In this document: in pieces, positions 56,172-64,000 of the stretch
Position numbering within the stretch: the first letter of the stretch is position 1
Layout of the letters: each line of letters begins with the position of its first letter
Assembly: GCA_963804495.1 (NCBI GenBank)
Contig: CAWDQN010000008.1
Span: 1 to 64,000 of the forward strand
Origin: Rhodovastum sp963804495
GTDB lineage: Bacteria > Pseudomonadota > Alphaproteobacteria > Acetobacterales > Acetobacteraceae
Direction of reading: 5' to 3'
DNA: 64,000 bases
The notes under the pieces: generated by a model
Database searches by the model: none
The model's input: the letters and a program-made list of their open reading frames with translations, nothing else
Told to the model about the DNA's origin: nothing
Made by a program: the position numbers and the translations under genes

Positions 56172-57947
56172 ATGTATTATGCCCCGCCGCTCCCGGAGCC
56201 AACCCGGCGTCGCCGCTGGCGGTTGCTCAAGTGGACCTTCATCCTCGCCGTCTGGGGCAGCATCCTGCTCGGCGTGATGCTGCTGTGGTTCATCGCCGAT
56301 TTGCCGCGGCCCGAGGCGGCGCTGGACGCGGCGAGGCGGCCGAGCCTGACGTTGCAGGACCGCGCCGGCCACACCTATGCCAGCTTCGGCGACGTGGTCG
56401 GCGATCCGCTACGGCTGTCCGATCTTCCGCCCTATCTGCCGGCCGCCGCGGTAGCGGTCGAGGACCGCCGCTTCTACGTCCATCATGGTCTGGACCTGAT
56501 CGGTATCGCCCGCGCCGTCTGGGTGAACCTGTCCGCCGGAAGGCTCGTGCAGGGCGGCTCGACAATCACCCAGCAGGTGGCGAAAAACCTGTTCCTCACC
56601 AATGCTCGCACGCTGCGCCGCAAGGTGCAGGAGGTGCTGCTGACCCTGTGGCTGGAAAAGACGTTCACCAAGAAGGAAATTCTGGAGATCTGGCTCAATC
56701 GCGTCTACCTGGGCTCCGGTGCCTGGGGCGTGGACGCGGCGGCGCGGATGTATTTCGGCGTGTCTGCCCGCCGGGTGATGCTGTGGCAGGCGGCGGTGCT
56801 GGCCGGGCTGCCACGGGCACCCTCGCGCTTCAACCCGCATGCCGACCCCGCCGCCGCCGCCGCCCGCGCCCGCGAGGTGCTGGCCGCCATGGTGGACACC
56901 GGCGTCCTGAAGCCGGAGCAGGCGCAGGCCGCGGCGGCGCAGATTGCCTTCCCGCCGAAGCCGTCGGTTGCTGGCTATTTCGCCGACTGGGTGGCTGAGC
57001 AGGCAGAACCGCAGCTTGCCTCCGGCGCCGATGCGGTGCTGCGGACCACGCTGGATTCGCGGCTGCAATCGGTGGTCGAGGCGCGGCTTGCCGCCCTGCT
57101 GGACGGACCCGGCGCGGCGGCCGGGGTCGGCGAGGCCGCCGTGGTGGCGCTGGAGGCGCAAACCGGCGCCGTGCGCGCCATGGTGGGCGGCCGCGACTAT
57201 CACACCAGTTCCTATAACCGCGCGGTGCTGGCGCGCCGACAGCCCGGTTCATCGTTCAAACCCTTTGTCTGGGCAGCGGCGCTGGAGCACGGAATGCGGC
57301 CGGACGATACGGTGCTGGACGCGCCGATCCGGCTTGGCAACTGGTCGCCCGCCAATTTCGACGGCCGGTTCCGCGGCGAGATCACGCTGGAGGAGGCGCT
57401 GGCCGAATTGGTCAACACCGTCTCGGTCCGCCTGTTGCTGCGCAGCGGCGGTCCGCCGGTGGTGGCGGAGGTGGCGCACCGGCTAGGCATCACCGACGCG
57501 CTGCCGGCCAACGACTCGCTGGCGCTCGGCACCGCCGAGGTAGGGCTGCTGGAACTGGCCAGTGCCTATGCCGTGTTCTTTAACGGCGGCAACCGGGTCA
57601 GCCCGACCGGCATCGAGGCCATGACGGCCGACGGGCGCAGCGTGCCGTTGCCGCGCGGGCCGGCCCGCCACGTGCTGGACCCGGACCTGGCGGCGATGAT
57701 GGCGCGCATGATGGTCGCGGTGGTCACGCGCGGCAGCGGGCGGGCGGCGGCGCTGCCCGGCCGGACGGTTGCGGGCAAGACCGGCACCACGCAGGATTAC
57801 CACGACGCCTGGTTCATCGGCTGGACCGGCGGCATGATCGTGGGCGTGTGGCTCGGGAATGACGACAACAGGCCGATGAACGGAGTGACAGGGGGCAGCC
57901 TGCCGGCACGGCTTTTTCATGAAATTGCGGGGGAACTCCGTGGGTAG
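56172..57947 (+). CDS. Class A penicillin-binding protein (glycosyltransferase/transpeptidase)
   Basis: The 591-residue bifunctional peptidoglycan synthase has a cytoplasmic tail, a membrane helix (about 23-43), a GT51 domain with AVEDRRFYVHHGLD, GGSTITQQVAKNLFL and EKTFTKKEILEIWLNRVYLG, and a transpeptidase domain with PGSSFKPF (active-site Ser) and VAGKTGTTQDYHDAWFIGW (KTG). At the place of the SxN motif the sequence is LVN (Leu413), one base from SVN. The protein is shorter than most PBP1A, lacking C-terminal extensions, and resembles the PbpC/PBP1-type of alphaproteobacteria. No close partner gene. Confidence 0.92.
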   Translation: MYYAPPLPEPTRRRRWRLLKWTFILAVWGSILLGVMLLWFIADLPRPEAALDAARRPSLTLQDRAGHTYASFGDVVGDPLRLSDLPPYLPAAAVAVEDRRFYVHHGLDLIGIARAVWVNLSAGRLVQGGSTITQQVAKNLFLTNARTLRRKVQEVLLTLWLEKTFTKKEILEIWLNRVYLGSGAWGVDAAARMYFGVSARRVMLWQAAVLAGLPRAPSRFNPHADPAAAAARAREVLAAMVDTGVLKPEQAQAAAAQIAFPPKPSVAGYFADWVAEQAEPQLASGADAVLRTTLDSRLQSVVEARLAALLDGPGAAAGVGEAAVVALEAQTGAVRAMVGGRDYHTSSYNRAVLARRQPGSSFKPFVWAAALEHGMRPDDTVLDAPIRLGNWSPANFDGRFRGEITLEEALAELVNTVSVRLLLRSGGPPVVAEVAHRLGITDALPANDSLALGTAEVGLLELASAYAVFFNGGNRVSPTGIEAMTADGRSVPLPRGPARHVLDPDLAAMMARMMVAVVTRGSGRAAALPGRTVAGKTGTTQDYHDAWFIGWTGGMIVGVWLGNDDNRPMNGVTGGSLPARLFHEIAGELRG

Positions 57948-58035
57948 GGCTGCGTCGGAGCGTTGCCCCGAACCCCGAACCCGAACCCCGAAAGGAATGC
58001 CAGAGCAACATCGGCCGGGCTGAACGACACTGCAC

Positions 58036-59487
58036 TCATGAGCCCGTTGCTTGCCCGGCCGCGCCGAACGGACCGCCCTCGACCCGCACGCTGCCGAAAT
58101 CGCAGGTCAGCCACAATTCCGCTGTCAGCCCGCTCACATCGGTGAGATCACACCCACGAACAATCGCTCCATCCAGCGTGATGCCCTCGATCACCGCCTC
58201 GCGCAGGGACGCTTCCGAAAGGTCGGCGCCGCTCAGGTCGGTCCCGCTCAGATCGGCGCGCGACAGAAGCGCGGCCTGCAAGTCCGCCCTGACCAGGGTC
58301 GCGGCCATCAATCGCGCATTGGAGAAATCCGTCGGCCACGGCCGCGTGCCACGGATCGGCATCGCTCCCGCACGCACCCCGATCATGACAGCCCCTGTCA
58401 GCGTCGCCCGGGTGAGCTTCGCCCCGCGCAGGTCGGCGCCGCTCAGATCCGCCTCCCGCACATCTGCGAGCGACAGGTCCGCCATCGCCAGCCGAACCCC
58501 GGACAGCCGTGCGCGCCGCAGCAGCGTCCCCCGTAGCAGTGCAGCGTAAAGATCCACGTCGCGCAGGTCGAGGGCGCTCAGATCGACGCCGGACAGGTCC
58601 GCCCGCGCGCCGCTCTGCCCCATGCTGTCGAGGAATAAGCGATGCTGCGTCAGCACCTGCGCAACCGTCTCGCCGATGTCGTCCAGCGAGCGCAGCCGAC
58701 GCGCCGTGCGCACGTCGGCTCTGGCGAACAGCGAATCGTCCAGCAGCGCTCCCACAAGGTCGGTGCCCTCCAGCCGGGTTTCGTGCAACTGCGCCCCGCT
58801 CAGCACCGCCCCCTGCAGCCGCGCGCCGGTGAGGTTGGCCTCGCTGAGATTGGCACCCTGCAGGTTGCAACCGGTGAGGTCCGCCTTCGAAAGGTCGGCC
58901 CGCACGAGAACGCTGCCGCGCAGGTCGGCATCGCGCAGATCGGCCTGGCGGAGGAAGGCGTTGGACAGCTTGGCCTGGGCGAAGCGCGCGCCGGCCACCG
59001 AGGCGGTCTGCAACACGCTGCGCGCCGTTTCCGCCGTTCGCCGCAGCTCGCCGCCCACGGCCACCGTCAGCATGCCCTCGCGCAGGTCCGCGCGGGTGAG
59101 ATCGCAGTGCATGAGACGCGCGTCGCGCATCTGCACCCCACGCAGATCGGCCCTGACAAGCCGCGCCTGCGTCAGGTCAGCGCGCTCCAGATCGGCACCG
59201 AACAGGATGGCGCCGCTGAGGTCGGCTTTGCGCAGCTTGCTCCTCACAAGGCTGGCGCCGGTCAGGTCGGCATCGCAAAGCCGCCGCCCGCTGAGATCGA
59301 GGCCCGAGAGGTCGTGGAACTTCAGCATCGCCCGCCGTCCGCCGGGGCGGCCGGCGACAAAGGCCTCGTGCAGTGCCAGGACAATATCGAGGTCTTCGGC
59401 GTCGATGCGCCGGGTGTGGCGCTCAGGCTGGTTTGCCTCGAGGGGCGGCATCAACGGACTCCTGGCGTTGCGCGTCCATCGACGCAA
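58036..59487 (-). CDS. Pentapeptide-repeat protein
   Basis: The 483-residue product has more than 60 tandem A(D/N)LxG-type pentapeptides from about residue 55 to 460, such as ADLSGAILFGADLERADLTQARL. These fold into a right-handed quadrilateral beta-helix. A short break near residue 260-290 (TARRLRSLDDIGETVAQVL and following) divides the helix into two blocks, possibly with a separate role. No signal peptide or membrane helix is visible, so it is probably cytoplasmic. Some members mimic DNA and protect gyrase, but that cannot be claimed here. Confidence 0.9.
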   Translation of the reverse strand: MRRWTRNARSPLMPPLEANQPERHTRRIDAEDLDIVLALHEAFVAGRPGGRRAMLKFHDLSGLDLSGRRLCDADLTGASLVRSKLRKADLSGAILFGADLERADLTQARLVRADLRGVQMRDARLMHCDLTRADLREGMLTVAVGGELRRTAETARSVLQTASVAGARFAQAKLSNAFLRQADLRDADLRGSVLVRADLSKADLTGCNLQGANLSEANLTGARLQGAVLSGAQLHETRLEGTDLVGALLDDSLFARADVRTARRLRSLDDIGETVAQVLTQHRLFLDSMGQSGARADLSGVDLSALDLRDVDLYAALLRGTLLRRARLSGVRLAMADLSLADVREADLSGADLRGAKLTRATLTGAVMIGVRAGAMPIRGTRPWPTDFSNARLMAATLVRADLQAALLSRADLSGTDLSGADLSEASLREAVIEGITLDGAIVRGCDLTDVSGLTAELWLTCDFGSVRVEGGPFGAAGQATGS

Positions 59488-59524
59488 GTTACGTCCACGC
59501 CAGAAGGCACGCGCCTCCGGCAGG

Positions 59525-60556
59525 TCAGGTCAACATGGCCTCGTCCTGGTTGAACAACGCCGCGCGCGCCAGGGCCGCGACATCGGCAGGGTTGGCCTTG
59601 CAGCCGCGCGGCAACAGCGGCATTTGCGCCTGGGCGGCCCGGTTGGGGGGTTCGGCGAAGCGGATCGCCGCGGCTGCAAGCCGCAGCGACTCCGTCAGGT
59701 CAAGGGCCTGCAACACCTCCGGTTCGATTGCCACCGCGGCAAAGGCGTGCATCGCCTCCGCCTCCGCCCAGACATCGGCAGGTTCCCCGCTGTCCGCCGC
59801 GCGCACCATCGCCTCCAGCGTCGCCGCATCCTGCGACAGGCCAGCCGCCAGCACCGCCGGCGTGCCGTACCGGCTGACATAGGGCACACGCATCGGCGAC
59901 AACCCGGACTCCCTGGCGAAACGCTGCACCGCCAGCACGGCGCCCAGCAGCGCCGCACGGTCAAGCGCATGGCCGGTAATGTCGCCCCGCACCACCCGCG
60001 CGGCATAGCGCAGCGTGCCGAGTGCCAGCAGATGGTTCCACGGCTGGCGCGCTTCCGTCAGCACCGCTCCCCCGGAGCGTCCCACCAGTTCGGCCGCGGC
60101 ACGGCCGGTGCGGCCATCGAATTGCGGGAAGTTGCGCAGGGCCGCCTGCCACATGTCGCGTGGCCTGGCTGCCGCCGCCGGAAGCTTGGCACCGCAGGCA
60201 GGGGAATCGGGGGAGGCGGCCGGCGTGGTGCCGGGGAGGTGCGCGTGATCCGCCGCGAACTGCTTGCGGGCCCACAGCGCCGCGCGCACGACGCGGGCCG
60301 CCGCCGAGCGCAGGTTGGTGCCCGCGGGGTCGGCGCCAAGGCACTTCGAAACATAGGCGCGGGCCTGGGCCGCCAGGCGGTCCGCCTCCGGCGCGTCCAG
60401 GCGATCCAGGACGGGAGGGTCCAGCGCGATGGCGATGAAGGCGCAATATCCGGCCTCAGCCAACGGCGCCTGGCGCCATGCGCCGAGTGCGTCGGTGTTC
60501 GCGTGGCGCCGCCGCCATTCCGCAAGAAATGGGCCGTCATCGGCGCCCGGGATCAC
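59525..60556 (-). CDS. Hypothetical protein, helical, Ala-rich
   Basis: The 343-residue protein begins MIPGADDGPFLAEWRRRHAN and is predicted to be mostly helical, with no signal peptide or membrane segment. It contains SAAARVVRAALWARKQFAADHAH and HALDRAALLGAVLAVQRFARESG. I do not recognise a family. It precedes the pentapeptide-repeat gene on the same strand with a 37-bp gap, so the two are probably co-transcribed and may work together. Confidence 0.65.
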   Translation of the reverse strand: MIPGADDGPFLAEWRRRHANTDALGAWRQAPLAEAGYCAFIAIALDPPVLDRLDAPEADRLAAQARAYVSKCLGADPAGTNLRSAAARVVRAALWARKQFAADHAHLPGTTPAASPDSPACGAKLPAAAARPRDMWQAALRNFPQFDGRTGRAAAELVGRSGGAVLTEARQPWNHLLALGTLRYAARVVRGDITGHALDRAALLGAVLAVQRFARESGLSPMRVPYVSRYGTPAVLAAGLSQDAATLEAMVRAADSGEPADVWAEAEAMHAFAAVAIEPEVLQALDLTESLRLAAAAIRFAEPPNRAAQAQMPLLPRGCKANPADVAALARAALFNQDEAMLT

Positions 60557-60690
60557 CGGCTCTCCTCCTCAGCTGGCATAAGAAGGGCATCCTGGGCCGG
60601 TGAGTCCCAACGAAGTCTAAAGGGGCTGGCCACGACCGGTTTGGCCGGGTCGTGGCCGATGGTCAGACAGCAAGCAGCGCCGTCGCGTTG

Positions 60691-61089
60691 CTAGCTCGAC
60701 AGTCCCAGCAGCACGGCAACGGAAACGTCCAGGTCGAGGTCAGGCCAGTAAATGCCCCTCCCCTGGCTGATCGGACGCCAGTTCTGGCGCTGTTCCGGCG
60801 TCGCGTCACGCAATTGCGGATACCACGCCAGGGGCGCGGCGAGCTCCCGGCCGTCAGCCAGGACCATGCGCAGTACCGTGTCCGACACGCTGACGCTGAC
60901 CACGACCGGGTTGCTCACGAAGCGCCCGCCTTCGTCCAGCAGTCGGTCCAGTTTTTCCTCGGCGGAGCGCAGATAGCGCAGCGCCATTTCCAGTTCGCCC
61001 ACCCGGTCGCCCATCCGGTGGAGGTCAGCGCGGATGGCGCGCAGCTCGTCCAGTTGCGCGCGCGCCAACAGCGCCAAGTTGTCGCTCAC
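60691..61089 (-). CDS. DUF2442-domain protein with N-terminal coiled coil
   Basis: The 132-residue protein has an N-terminal amphipathic helix (residues 5-50, LARAQLDELRAIRADLHRMG and onward) likely to form a coiled coil. Residues 65-132 match DUF2442: LADGRELAAPLAWYPQL, then ATPEQRQNW, then GRGIYWPDLDLDVSVAVLL. Stand-alone DUF2442 proteins often lie in toxin-antitoxin-like pairs with DUF4160, but that partner is absent here. The ATG overlaps the upstream gene's stop by 4 bases (ATGA), so it is translationally coupled to the small membrane protein before it. Confidence 0.8.
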   Translation of the reverse strand: MSDNLALLARAQLDELRAIRADLHRMGDRVGELEMALRYLRSAEEKLDRLLDEGGRFVSNPVVVSVSVSDTVLRMVLADGRELAAPLAWYPQLRDATPEQRQNWRPISQGRGIYWPDLDLDVSVAVLLGLSS

Positions 61090-61385
61090 GGTGCAGTCTC
61101 CCCTTTGCGCTGATCACGGAACATTTTCCGGTAGCCTTCCTTGAGTTGCCCCCATTTCCTTTCAATGGTGCCGGCCAGCCCGTCAATATCCGCACGGACA
61201 AGCGTCGCCAGCATCGGGTCGGCGACCGCGCGGATCACCGTCGTCATAACCACCGTCACTTCCAGCACCACGGCCAGCACCACGGCGACGCTCAGCACCG
61301 GCGCCAGCCAGCGGACGAAGCTGTTCAGCCTTCGCGCCTCGGCATCCAGCCGGCGGCGTTCAGCCTCGTCGAGGCGGGTGGTCAC
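61086..61385 (-). CDS. Small single-pass membrane protein
   Basis: The 99-residue product has a charged helical N-terminus (RLDEAERRRLDAEARRLN), one or two hydrophobic helices (about residues 24-53, WLAPVLSVAVVLAVVLEVTV) and a charged C-terminal helix. The family is not recognised. It overlaps the DUF2442 gene by 4 bases and presumably works with it; together they form a two-gene unit with one coiled-coil and one membrane partner. Confidence 0.65.
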   Translation of the reverse strand: MTTRLDEAERRRLDAEARRLNSFVRWLAPVLSVAVVLAVVLEVTVVMTTVIRAVADPMLATLVRADIDGLAGTIERKWGQLKEGYRKMFRDQRKGETAP

Positions 61386-61955
61386 CGCGGCGCTTCGGCC
61401 GGACTTGTCACATCGGCGACGCCGCCGGTCATGCCAGCACCAAGCGACGGCGGGACAAGAGAGGAGTGACGGCGGCCTCGGGCACCGCGTAGCCTGGCTT
61501 TACCATTGCGCCGGCCAGTGACCAGCACAGCCCGTTTGCCTCGCCGCCTCGGTCGCCAGCAGCCCGGCAAACGCCTCCGTGGCCTTGAAGTTGATCTGCA
61601 CACCCGGACGCGCGCGGCGCGGGGACGGGCGGCGGAGCCGCGGAGCTCGATCGAAACGTCATGCGGCGATTTCCGGATTCTGGCTGTGCGGATAGTGACG
61701 CCTATCCGGCAAGGTTGGAATAGCATCCTTTCCAGATAGTTTCACATGGATGGAAGCAGTGGGTTGCCCGATGCAGCCGGCCAGGGCAACGGCAGTGTCG
61801 AAGCGTGCTGCCCGCGCCGGTCCCGATAGGCCGAATGCCACGGCCGCGGATGCGCAAAGGGATTTGCTGACGTGTGGATATTTACCGGTGTGAAGAGTCG
61901 TGTATTGTTGCACTCGCGATGTTCCGTGGTTGGTGGGTAAAATAGGGGAACGGCC
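61386..61955. other. Noncoding stretch upstream of DUF4189 gene
   Basis: Overlapping open frames in this 570-bp region show no domain. A 33-codon frame on the minus strand (61500-61601, GTG start, INFKATEAFAGLLATEAARQ) faintly resembles the start of an antitoxin-like protein but ends early; I do not call it. AGGGGA near 61946 is the ribosome site of the next gene. Confidence 0.45.
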
Positions 61956-62432
61956 GTGAAGCGTTGCTGGAAGGCGATCGCGGTTTGTGCCGTCGTGCTC
62001 GCGGCGGCGGGGGATGCGTCGGCGGCCGATTGCAATGCGCAGTGCAACGGCCTCTGGCCGCAAAGCAGTCCCTTCTGGGGCGGATGTTATAACAATTGCA
62101 TGAGTTTGAACCGCGAGGAGGCGGCGCCGTCAGCCTCGTTTGGCGCCATTGCTTATGGCGCGCGGAGTACTGCGGCAGGCTGGGCCTACGGTAAAGCCAC
62201 CGCATCGGCGGCCAATAGCGCCGCACTCTCCGAATGCCGGAAACATGGCGACGATTGTGAGCTTGTCGTCAGCCTTTCGAGCGGTTGCGCCGCCGTGGCG
62301 GCGATCGAGAGCCAAAGCGTCTTCGCCGTCGGGGAAGGCTCAACGCGCCAGCAGGCCGAGTCCAAGGCCATGAACGCTTGCACCAGTCGGCATGGCAGCG
62401 GCTGTGAGATCGAAGCCTGGGCCTGCCCGTAG
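61956..62432 (+). CDS. Secreted DUF4189-domain protein
   Basis: The 158-residue protein starts at a GTG preceded by AGGGGA. Residues 1-23 form a signal peptide (CWKAIAVCAVVLAAAGDASA, cleaved after ASA). The mature part has a Cys-rich start (CNAQCNGLWPQ and WGGCYNNC) and then a DUF4189 domain: FGAIAYGARSTAAGWAYGKA, SECRKHGDDCELVVSLSSGCAAVA, TRQQAESKAMNAC and IEAWACP. Paired cysteines suggest disulfides in the periplasm or outside. Function unknown. Confidence 0.82.
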   Translation: MKRCWKAIAVCAVVLAAAGDASAADCNAQCNGLWPQSSPFWGGCYNNCMSLNREEAAPSASFGAIAYGARSTAAGWAYGKATASAANSAALSECRKHGDDCELVVSLSSGCAAVAAIESQSVFAVGEGSTRQQAESKAMNACTSRHGSGCEIEAWACP

Positions 62433-62628
62433 CTATCTGAATGGACCGGATCGGTCGGCGCCGATCATGACGCCGGCCGGCGTCGGCGGTGTTGTGCGCC
62501 CGGTGGCGAGTCCACGGGCACAGATTTGTTATCCGTCATCGCGGCGATTCTTCCGTCAATGTGTCTCTTGACGGATGGCGCTGCCGGCATACCTGCCTCG
62601 ATGTCCAACAATCAAAAGGGGGCTTCAA

Positions 62629-62730
62629 ATGGACCACTCCGCAATTTTCGACGCACCGTTGATGCTGCCGCTGCTCACCTTCGGCGTTCTCTTCTACGCT
62701 GTCCTTTGTGGTCGCTCGGCAAAGGCGTAA
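62629..62730 (+). CDS. 33-residue membrane peptide, copy 1
   Basis: A short gene too small for usual gene finding. AAAAGGGGG lies 6-7 bases before the ATG. The peptide has a short polar N-terminus, a hydrophobic helix (PLMLPLLTFGVLFYAVLC) and the end GRSAKA. It matches a second 33-residue peptide at 63008 at the pattern LTxGxLFY and RSA near the end, in the same positions. A GC hairpin follows 48 bp downstream, consistent with a discrete transcript. Small peptides of this size often act as accessory subunits of membrane complexes; none can be named. Confidence 0.65.
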   Translation: MDHSAIFDAPLMLPLLTFGVLFYAVLCGRSAKA

Positions 62731-62777
62731 GACTTGGATACCGTCCTTCCCTGGTAGAGCTTGACTTGGCGTAGCTT

Positions 62778-62804
62778 GCGGGAATACCCTTGCGGTGTTC
62801 CCGC
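62778..62804 (+). terminator. Terminator-like hairpin after peptide gene 1
   Basis: GCGGGAATACC (62778-62788) and GGTGTTCCCGC (62794-62804) form an 11-bp stem with one G-T pair around a 5-base loop. A CTTTTT run follows about 20 bases later. Confidence 0.6.
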
Positions 62805-63007
62805 ATCGGGGCTCCGAACGGCCTTTTTGCGTTCTGACAGCCATGGGCAACCGAACTGCGGCGCGCCCGGGCCGGAAATCTTTTAATTACTTTCTGCTAC
62901 AAATCACACTTTGATACATTCGAGTCCCCCGCCTTCAAGGCTGGTCCCTTGAATAGCGAAGACGCAAGCATATCTGCTTTAACATCAATGTCCAACTGGG
63001 GGTTCCT

Positions 63008-63109
63008 ATGAACGAACTGTTCACTTACCATCCGTTGATCCTGGTCGGGGTGCTCACGATCGGCTGTCTGTTCTACATTGCGTGGCTGGAGCGTTCGGCG
63101 GAACAGTAG
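63008..63109 (+). CDS. 33-residue membrane peptide, copy 2
   Basis: This gene is exactly as long as the copy at 62629. ACTGGGGG lies a few bases before the ATG. The peptide has the hydrophobic helix PLILVGVLTIGCLFYIAWL and the end ERSAEQ; LTxGxLFY and RSA match copy 1 at identical positions. Both are preceded by ATGTCCAAC 21-28 bases upstream. The upstream region is AT-rich (62880-62930), suggesting its own promoter. Confidence 0.65.
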   Translation: MNELFTYHPLILVGVLTIGCLFYIAWLERSAEQ

Positions 63110-63184
63110 GTCTCGTCATGTCGTCGGGCGTTTTATTGCAGCACCTGACCTGTATTGCGGGAGCATCTGCCAATGCTCCTGCTT

Positions 63185-64000
63185 TTACATACTGGGCCTG
63201 ACCCCGAAGCGCAGCAGCCCGGCCACACCAGCCCCGGCATAGGCCGCCCCGCACAGCACCATCGCCGGCGCGACGCCGATGCCGTCGAACAGGCTCGGTG
63301 CCATGGCCAGGGTGATCAGCAGCCCGATATTGTTGACGAGAACGAAGGCGCGGACAGCGGCGGCGATGTCCTGCCGCGGCAATTCGGTCTGGCGCAGCGT
63401 CGCCACCATGATGTCCTGCATCGGCCCGCCGACCGCGCCGATGGCGGCGGCGGTGCAGAACCCCGGCAGTTGCCAGGCCGGCGGCAGCAGCAGCGTGGTG
63501 GCGCCCAGCAGACCGACTCCCAGCCCCCCCAGACAGTTGCCGGCAAAGATCAGCCGCGCCGGATGGCGGGGCATGGCCCGATTGCCGATGATCAGCGTGC
63601 CCAGCAGGTTGGTGCAGCCATAGGCCGAAATCACCAGCCCGTAGGCAGCCAGCCCCGTGCCGCCGGGACCCGCGATGCCGCCGCGCTCGATCATCAGCGG
63701 CAGGCCGAGGAAGTAGGCCGCCTGCCAGGCGCCGTTGATCACCCCCGCGACGCACAGAACAAAGAACAACAGCCGGTGCCGCCGCACCGCCGCGAAGCCG
63801 CGCCTCACTGCTGATACCGCGCTCTCGCGCCGCGGCAGCACCGGCGGGGCAGGACGCAGCCGGGCGATGGCCGCCACCGCGCCGGCGGATAGAATGAATG
63901 AAACCGCGTCCAGCGTGACGAAATGCACCAACGGCACCAGCGACGCGGTAAGCCCCACCACCCCCGGCCCAATCAGGCGGGCCATGCGCTCAGTGGTGTC
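63185..64000 (-). CDS. MFS transporter, C-terminal part (gene continues beyond the window)
   Basis: The frame is open to the end of the window, so the N-terminus is missing. The visible 271 residues contain about seven membrane helices typical of the second half of a major facilitator, with the central cytoplasmic loop (LRPAPPVLPRRESAVSAVRRGFAAVRRH) and the helix FFVLCVAGVINGAWQAAYFLG. It resembles the MFS_3/enterobactin-exporter-like branch, but the substrate cannot be inferred. It converges on the small peptide genes. Confidence 0.8.
   Translation of the reverse strand, partial: DTTERMARLIGPGVVGLTASLVPLVHFVTLDAVSFILSAGAVAAIARLRPAPPVLPRRESAVSAVRRGFAAVRRHRLLFFVLCVAGVINGAWQAAYFLGLPLMIERGGIAGPGGTGLAAYGLVISAYGCTNLLGTLIIGNRAMPRHPARLIFAGNCLGGLGVGLLGATTLLLPPAWQLPGFCTAAAIGAVGGPMQDIMVATLRQTELPRQDIAAAVRAFVLVNNIGLLITLAMAPSLFDGIGVAPAMVLCGAAYAGAGVAGLLRFGVRPSM

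Overview
The window is high-GC DNA (most genes about 65-70% G+C) from an alphaproteobacterium, most likely a member of the Acetobacteraceae or a close relative. The clues are the gene order rpsT-dnaA-dnaN-recF-gyrB next to an enoyl-CoA hydratase, mutM, ubiE and coaBC, the glycogen operon ending in a GlgX-MalQ fusion, a THI-box thiC, and dispersed GC-rich palindromes of a kind common in this group. The species cannot be fixed from the sequence alone.

Layout. 1-8.57 kb is an accessory region ending at a tRNA-Ala(GGC): transposase genes and fragments of several families, a low-GC secreted glycosidase-like gene with DUF4214 repeats, and a tyrosine recombinase beside the tRNA. 8.7-17.6 kb is core metabolism: scoAB (3-oxoacid CoA-transferase), murJ, trpS, a PIG-V-like glycosyltransferase and riboswitch-controlled thiC. 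17.9-25.9 kb is a surface-sugar cluster: rfbF, rfbG and rfbH make CDP-4-keto-3,6-dideoxyglucose, followed by a split transketolase pair, a large glycosyltransferase-like protein and an SDR reductase. The combination suggests an unusual, possibly two-carbon-branched, dideoxy sugar. 25.9-31.1 kb is a three-level nest: an ISAzo13-type transposase gene split by a group II intron, itself split by an ISL3-family element with an 8-bp target duplication. 31.1-32.1 kb holds an AT-rich orphan gene and a Tn5-like transposase fragment. 32.3-43.5 kb is the replication-initiation and housekeeping block. 43.5-55.2 kb is the glycogen operon glgP-glgB-glgC-glgA-glgXmalQ, linked by 4-base start/stop overlaps. 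56-64 kb holds a class A penicillin-binding protein, a pentapeptide-repeat protein, small uncharacterised genes including two 33-residue paralogous membrane peptides, and an incomplete MFS transporter.

Five otherwise intact genes (glycosidase, integrase, scoA, glgP, GST) each contain exactly one extra base. Removing it restores a family-length protein in every case. Because two are core metabolic genes, consensus error in the assembly is at least as likely as decay. The most noteworthy biology is the rfbFGH-transketolase-SDR sugar pathway, the nested mobile elements, the twin 33-aa membrane peptides, the complex palindrome between recF and dnaN, and the palindromic repeat that forms the C-terminus of the GlgX-MalQ fusion.
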